A DNA stretch of 64,000 bases, from positions 132,770,533-132,834,532 of the forward strand of contig OX336393.1 of assembly GCA_946902985.2 (NCBI GenBank). The letters are read 5' to 3'. A program made the translations under genes and the position numbers. The DNA is from Meconema thalassinum (Eukaryota > Arthropoda > Insecta > Orthoptera > Tettigoniidae). Shown piece after piece: positions 59,144 through 64,000 of the stretch. Within the stretch, counting starts at the first letter, position 1; each line of letters starts with the position of its first letter. Below the pieces are notes generated by a model, which saw only the letters and a list, made by a program, of their open reading frames with translations, was not told the origin of the DNA and did not search any database.

Positions 59144-60030
59144 TCATGAGAAAAATCAGGTCTCCCATTCAGGAACAACGTCTGCCACCGGATGAAGCAA
59201 TTAATGCCGACCAATCAAGATTTGATAAAGAGTTCCGATCTGGACAGACTGTCGCAGTGAAGAGAAGCAAGCATGTCTTTGGTGTGGTTAGATTTATAGC
59301 GGCAACCACACACTCGCATAGGATAATGCCTAGGATTGTGAAGGATTGTAGGCTGCTACCCCAATTGTATGTCCTTGTATCGGAACCCACTAGCCATTTT
59401 CCTGCAAATATGAATATAAATATACTGAACATCAAGGCGTTTGTTAGATAATCTGCTGATATGAAGAAGAGGGATTCAAAAGTCTTCCTAGAACAAGTAT
59501 TGTGGTCAGACACTCAAGACAAAACTAAAGCCCTTCTTTTGGTTGACTACTGGACAGCCAATAGAGATGACGAACTATACAATTCTACAGTTCCTGAAGA
59601 AGTTGAATTCATCAAGAAGCGGATTCCAGCATAGTGCACAGGCTTTGTGCAATCTGCCGACGTTTTCTTTTTCTGTCCACACAAAACTGTTGTGAAAATT
59701 ATCACAGATACAATTAATTAAGATGGTATCTTCTGACAATGACATTAACATATAGCGTAGAGACCAATTCTTACGCCTTCAACAGTTTGTGAATCTCCAG
59801 TTCTCGGTAGCATGATTCTCCAGCTCATTAAGATGTGTATATTTTTAAATGCGGTACACCAAATATTTTCCAGGTGTATTTAAAACACCCTTGGAGTACT
59901 GCTTCGATGTAGGATTAATGGAAGAGTGTGTACATGAGCACTGTGACCAACCTGCTTCTATCAAATGTGCACACTGCGAAAACTGTCTACGCATTGACCA
60001 TTCTGTTATCCCTGTCTTGCATATTATTTT
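59144..60030 (+). pseudogene. pogo/Tigger-like transposase relic, DDE and C-terminal part
   Basis: The frame from 59134 stays readable to about 59721 with stops at 59449 and 59632. Catalytic aspartates are visible: D1 in INADQSRFDKE (codon 59209), D2 in LLLVDYW (59545) and D3 in QSADVFFF (59659), the last two with 37 residues between. Flanking THSHRIMPRI and ELYNSTVPEEVEF match this DDE_1 class. A second frame (about 59800-60030) gives FPGVFKTP and a Cys/His cluster HEHCDQPASIKCAHCENC, probably a C-terminal zinc-binding region. It is cut at 60031 by repeat copy C. The N-terminal half is at 51064-51949. Confidence 0.75.
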
Positions 60031-61529
60031 TAGCCTATTTTCATTTCATGAAAAAAAAAAGACTTATGAGATCACCTTTTGTCCGTGTGTGTGTATGTGT
60101 GTGAGTTGTGTGGGTGTATCTCTAATAACTTCTAAACGGCTGGAGTGATTACAATGAAACTCTGTATGATCATAGCACCATTCTTGCCGACCTCGACCGT
60201 GCCCTTCAAATTTTATTGTGTCTCACCAATCCAACATGGCGGCTGTGCGAAATATTTCACCAGCATTCAGTATCTCCGAAACTATTATCGATATCGCCCT
60301 GAAATTGTGTACGGTGATAAAGGGCACTACTAAAAGTTCACCTATGAGACTTCCAAAAATCTGGTGACTACAAAACCAACATGGCGGCCAAGCGAAGTTG
60401 AGACTTTTAAATAGATTTTTCTCGCGATGTAACTATCCAAACGTAATGAAACTTGGTACAGCAAATGTTTATACAAATTGCAACGCACTGGAGTCTAATT
60501 TAGTTCAATTGTTTACATAACCTCAAAATGGCGGCTGTGCGAAATATTTCACTGACATTCTATATCTCCAAAAATATTACAGTTATCACCCTGAAATTAT
60601 GTACGGTGATAAAGGGTACTAATACAAGTTTATCTATGTAACATTCATAAACCAGTAGAGTACAAAACGAACATGGCGGCCAAGCGAATTTGAAAGATTT
60701 TAATAGACTTTTCTTGTGATTTAACTCTCTGAGCGCAGTGAAATGTGGTACAGTAAATGATATCACATATTGTAATGCACTGGCATCTAATTTAGTTCAA
60801 TTGTTTACATAACCTCAAGATGGCGGCTGTGCGAAATTTTAAAATTAAGATTTTATTTCTTGTGTCGTAATCATGCGATCGAAGTGAAAGTTTGAATAAT
60901 GAAGCTAGGCAATAATTGTCCTTGAATGGTACATAACTCTATGGCCTATACATATAATAATCCAAAATGGCGAGAAACCGAAATATTTAGATGGTTCTCA
61001 ATATCTATGAAACTTTAACAGCAATCAAACTGATTTTTATTATGTTCATAGAAGCTATGAACATTTGTTCACCTATAGGACTTTCAGTAACCTGGTGAGC
61101 ACAAATCCAATATGGCGGCGACGCGAAGTATAAATATTTAAATGGACGTTTCTCGCGAATTAACTATCCGAGTGCAGTGAAACGTTGCACGTTAAATGCT
61201 TATACAAATGTTAATCCACTGGCATCTAATTTATTTCAATTGCTTGCATAATCACAAGATGGCAGCTGTGTGATATTTTAAAATCTCGTTTTTACTTCTT
61301 GTATTCTAATCATGCGATTGAAGTTTGAATACCACACGTACACAATAATCTTAATGTAATAGTACAAAAATAAAAATCCAACTTGGCGACCATCTGAAAT
61401 ATTTAGACGGTTCTCAATATCTACGAATCTATCACAACCTTCAAACTGAAATTTTGTATGTTGATAAAGGCAGTTACCATGATTAGGATATATGAAAATA
61501 TGCTGTATAGTTCTTCACGGAACTACTTG
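60031..61529 (+). mobile_element. Helentron/DINE-like repeat, copy C (complete)
   Basis: Begins TAGCCTATTTTCATTTCATG after a T-run and ends with hairpin TAGTTC-TTCACG-GAACTA and ACTTG before another T-run. The core has a period of 292 bp: ATGGCGGCTGTGCGAAAT at 60236, 60528 and 60820, and ATGGCGGCCAAGCGAA about midway. The site at 61120 (GAAGTATAAATA) is the empty site for the LTR-like insertion in copy A. No coding capacity. It interrupts the pogo-like transposase. Confidence 0.7.
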
Positions 61530-61934
61530 TTTTATTTTATTTTTCCTTTGATAGTGTCGTCAAGTACGTAAGCTCTGTTTCATGTCATTTATTGATTATT
61601 TGTCTCAAATAATCCATTTGTTTAAAAATCATTCATACAGTATTCTGATCGTAACTTTCATGACTGATATCTCCTGTTCTAATAGTTCATAGCAGGTAAA
61701 ATGTGTATGGTGTATGTATGTATATATTTTGCTCTATTGACCGCGCTAAGTATGAATATAATTTGTGTGACAACATATCAGGACCTTCCCTTGTAAGCAC
61801 TTGCTTTGTGACATTTTTCCATGTCTCAGCCTCCTAATAAATCACATCTTTGATAGAAACGTATTTTAGGACATCGACAATGGGCTCACAAATGTCTTCA
61901 TTTCCGATTAAGGATTTTAGGAGCATATTGTTAT
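61530..61934. other. Unassigned stretch
   Basis: No coding motif, and no copy of the 47395 minisatellite that might mark the far end of the pogo-like element. Confidence 0.45.
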
Positions 61935-62330
61935 AAGCCTGTCTGTTAGGTAGTCAGCCCGGAGGCTGGTTCGATCCTCAAAAAGAGGAACCATAGGTTA
62001 TGTGGTCTGAAACGCACAAAAACAAAAGGGAGCACTATAATGAGATGTACTAGTCAAGGTGAGGAGTGAGGAAGTTTGTCACTGTTTCCCTCACCGAGTC
62101 GGTCCAGCAGTGCCAACCCTATGAGTAAAACATTTTAAAACATCCACAAGCACTATCTGAGCCCCTAATGTCATTAATTACTCAGCATCACTCATATCTC
62201 AATAGCTTTCATATAATCACAGCCATGAATGGAGACTGTGATATCGCTGGAAAGCCACATTTTATTCCAGCCTGCGCCAACACACAAATCCAAAATTACT
62301 GTATTCATCAAGAGATGGATAACAGGCAAA
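61935..62330 (+). repeat. tRNA-headed SINE-like repeat (family 4)
   Basis: GTTAGGTAGTCAGCCCGGAGG followed by CTGGTTCGATCCTC gives an A-box-like region and a good B-box core (GGTTCGATCC). The downstream body (AACGCACAAAAACAAAAGGG, CACCGAGTCGGTCC) has no second copy here. The right border is approximate. Confidence 0.45.
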
Positions 62331-62351
62331 TTAACCTCGTTTATCCGATTT

Positions 62352-62815
62352 TAAGCCTACTTTTGATTTTTGCAAAAGTTGTCAGTCTGTCTGTGTGTGT
62401 TTGTGAGTGTGTATATATGTGTCCCTCTTATCAATTCAAACATGACGAAACTTAATTGAACCAAATTTGGTACAGGCTAGCACTAGGAACGGACACCTCA
62501 ATGTCATGTTTTATATCGCCGCCATCCTGACGGAAACGGGATGGCGGCCACTCAAATGTCCAAAGCTTCAATCGAATTACGACTAACCTAGTCATATGAA
62601 CTCTACCAAAGTTTACAACAATATACCTTAATGTCGAAAGCGCCGTTTGCCCAAACTACAAGGTCATCAGCCAAATAGTTTTAATATGGCGGATATATGT
62701 ATTGTGCCCAACATGGTAACCCAGTTTTAGCACAGATTGGCAACCCTGCGTAAATCACAGCCCAAAGCACCACATGTTATCGTCGTAGGCCCGACCACAA
62801 GGTTGAGTGACGTCA
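62352..62815 (+). repeat. Helentron/DINE-related repeat, partial copy D
   Basis: Starts TTAAGCCTACTTTTGATTTT, the terminal signature of copies A-C and E, followed by a GTCTGTCTGTGTGTGTTTGT stretch and GGATGGCGGCCACTC-type wording (about 62540). No 3' hairpin was found, so the right end is missing or diverged. Confidence 0.45.
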
Positions 62816-63898
62816 CGCGTCTGACGTCACGCATATCTGTATAATGTCTCTGGCAGAGCGCGCTGTCTCGGACCACGTGCTCAGCTCTGGTTTACGGCAA
62901 CTGGTCACATCGAGAGGCGCAGACACATGCGTTTTGAGCGCGGACTGGACAGTACTCCGTCGTGCGGCAAGAGTGAATTTTACATTCGATTGTGATCGTG
63001 GAGGGCCGTGTGTGCTATGCCACCACAGGTCTATGTGTCGCTGTGTATCGGGTGTGATTTTATCGGGGTCCTGAGAGACCATATAATTACGAATCACCGC
63101 TGTTATACTGGGCGCGATTACTATATCAGACGGCCGAGTCTAGCGTGTATAATCCCGGTAGTACAAACGCATGTTGGCTTGATAACGAAAGAACTAGCCA
63201 ATTGCAACTAGCTTTAGACGTGAGATAAAATACGGATTAGTTTGTGCAGTAAACATTCGAGAATAGACGAGGCTCTTATCATCGATGGAGGACTTGTAGA
63301 TGCAATTGAACAGCTGTGAATGCTATTAGATCATTGCTTATGTAAAGCCGGTGGCAATTTCCTGAGAGGAAGAATTGTGTCTACATTGTTCAAGGCGCAG
63401 GAACTTATGATTTCCAGAATGGAACGAAGACATTTTATAACCTGTGGTGTTGAAGTGTCAATGAATAATTTTGAAAGGGAACGAGTCAGTGAAAATATGT
63501 GCCACTAAGCTTATACGTGAGGGGACTGGACGGAGTGACATTAACATCAAGATGAGGCCATGATGTTGCCATGACATAACCACACCGTGGGAGTCGGAGG
63601 ACGCAGCCACCATGAAACGTGAAGGTCTCAGTTTCGATTCCTGGAGGAGGCGAGGAAGAAGATGGAGAAAGATGGAATCCTGCCGGTTCTGGAATGGGAA
63701 GGAGATGGTCCTGAATGAAGATTGGTTCCAGAGGTTCTGCATTCAGTGAGCATGCTAGGCTTGTACCATATTTTCTTATTTCGGCCAGTTGGTGAGCTAA
63801 AACATTACTTCAATTTGTAGTTGTGAGTAGTTTGTACTACTCAGTAGTACTAGATACCATGGAGTTGAGCTAATTATTATTTATTTGTTGATTAATCA
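62816..63898. other. Unassigned stretch, no convincing gene
   Basis: Less AT-rich than its surroundings near 62810-63200, with TGACGTCACG twice (62809 and 62823). The frames of 62-94 residues overlap on both strands and none shows a protein family. A CIGCDFIG...HIITNH pattern at about 63056-63095 only loosely recalls a zinc finger. Confidence 0.4.

Positions 63899-63931
<33 letters not shown>
63899..63931. repeat. (TTA)n microsatellite
   Basis: Eleven consecutive TTA triplets, then TCATTAATGG. Simple repeat. Confidence 0.9.
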
Positions 63932-64000
63932 CATTAATGGCCACATTTTTTTCTTCGTCTATTAGGTAATTATATGAGAAAGTGATTCACATTGTAGGGT

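Noticed and set aside
60236..60840. Repeated ATGGCGGC words as start codons or Kozak-like sites
   Set aside because: They recur every ~146-292 bp as part of a tandem module, no frame continues from them, and the same words occur reversed in copy B.
62844..63211. Possible small zinc-finger gene (CxxC...HxxxxH pattern)
   Set aside because: Cys-to-His spacing does not fit a standard C2H2 finger, the frames are short and overlap on both strands, and no repeat of the motif or gene structure is seen.

Overview
This window looks like insect nuclear DNA: AT-rich, with no bacterial gene organisation, no recognisable host gene, tRNA-headed SINEs, a CR1/L2-like LINE, mariner and Tc1 transposons, Helitron-type repeats and Ty3/gypsy elements. 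The mix and density of repeats would suit a large-genome insect (perhaps a polyneopteran), but the sequence does not prove the order. Every open reading frame that can be assigned is a transposon protein. Only two look intact: a mariner transposase (27240-28310 +) and a Tc1-like transposase (52378-53403 -).

Layout. 0-9 kb: a fold-back inverted repeat (561-929), then a minus-strand LINE (937-1602 and 8284-8442) split by a Helentron-like repeat (copy A), which is itself split by a 5.19-kb LTR-like element (2688-7875, 4-bp target duplication GTAT). 9-12.6 kb: LINE and SINE pieces. 12.6-16.1 kb: Helitron ends and a second LTR-like element (13094-16127, duplication ATAT). 18.9-21.7 kb: two minus-strand Helitrons joined head to tail, the second carrying about 13 tandem units of ~161 bp. 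22.5-26.4 kb: two direct copies of a Helitron-like repeat, the first interrupted by a 1.9-kb element with 61-bp terminal inverted repeats. 26.4-30.8 kb: a LINE tail hit by mariner, then Helentron-like copy B. 30.8-41.2 kb: a second head-to-tail Helitron pair; the first carries 0.5-0.65-kb tandem units and the second holds a 5'-deleted gypsy element (35429-41144), whose intact LTR carries a SINE. 41-47 kb: SINEs, a Helitron deletion derivative (42630-43478) and mostly unassignable DNA.

47.4-61.5 kb is a deeply nested stack. A pogo/Tigger-like transposase relic is split by Helentron-like copies E and C and by a CR1/L2-like LINE. The LINE is in turn split by an intact Tc1-like element and by a 2.84-kb solo LTR. 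Duplicated copies inside the window supply empty sites for several insertions, so boundaries and order of events can be read directly.

The genes do not form a pathway. What connects them is mobility and decay: four LTR-type insertions share 4-bp ATAT or ATAC/GTAT duplications, Helitron-type elements sit tail-to-head and amplify internal arrays, and small TA-flanked insertions (TAGGCCTA, TACAGTA) that resemble excision scars can be recognised against paralogous units. No CRISPR array, operon, functional tRNA or rRNA gene, or clear host promoter was seen.
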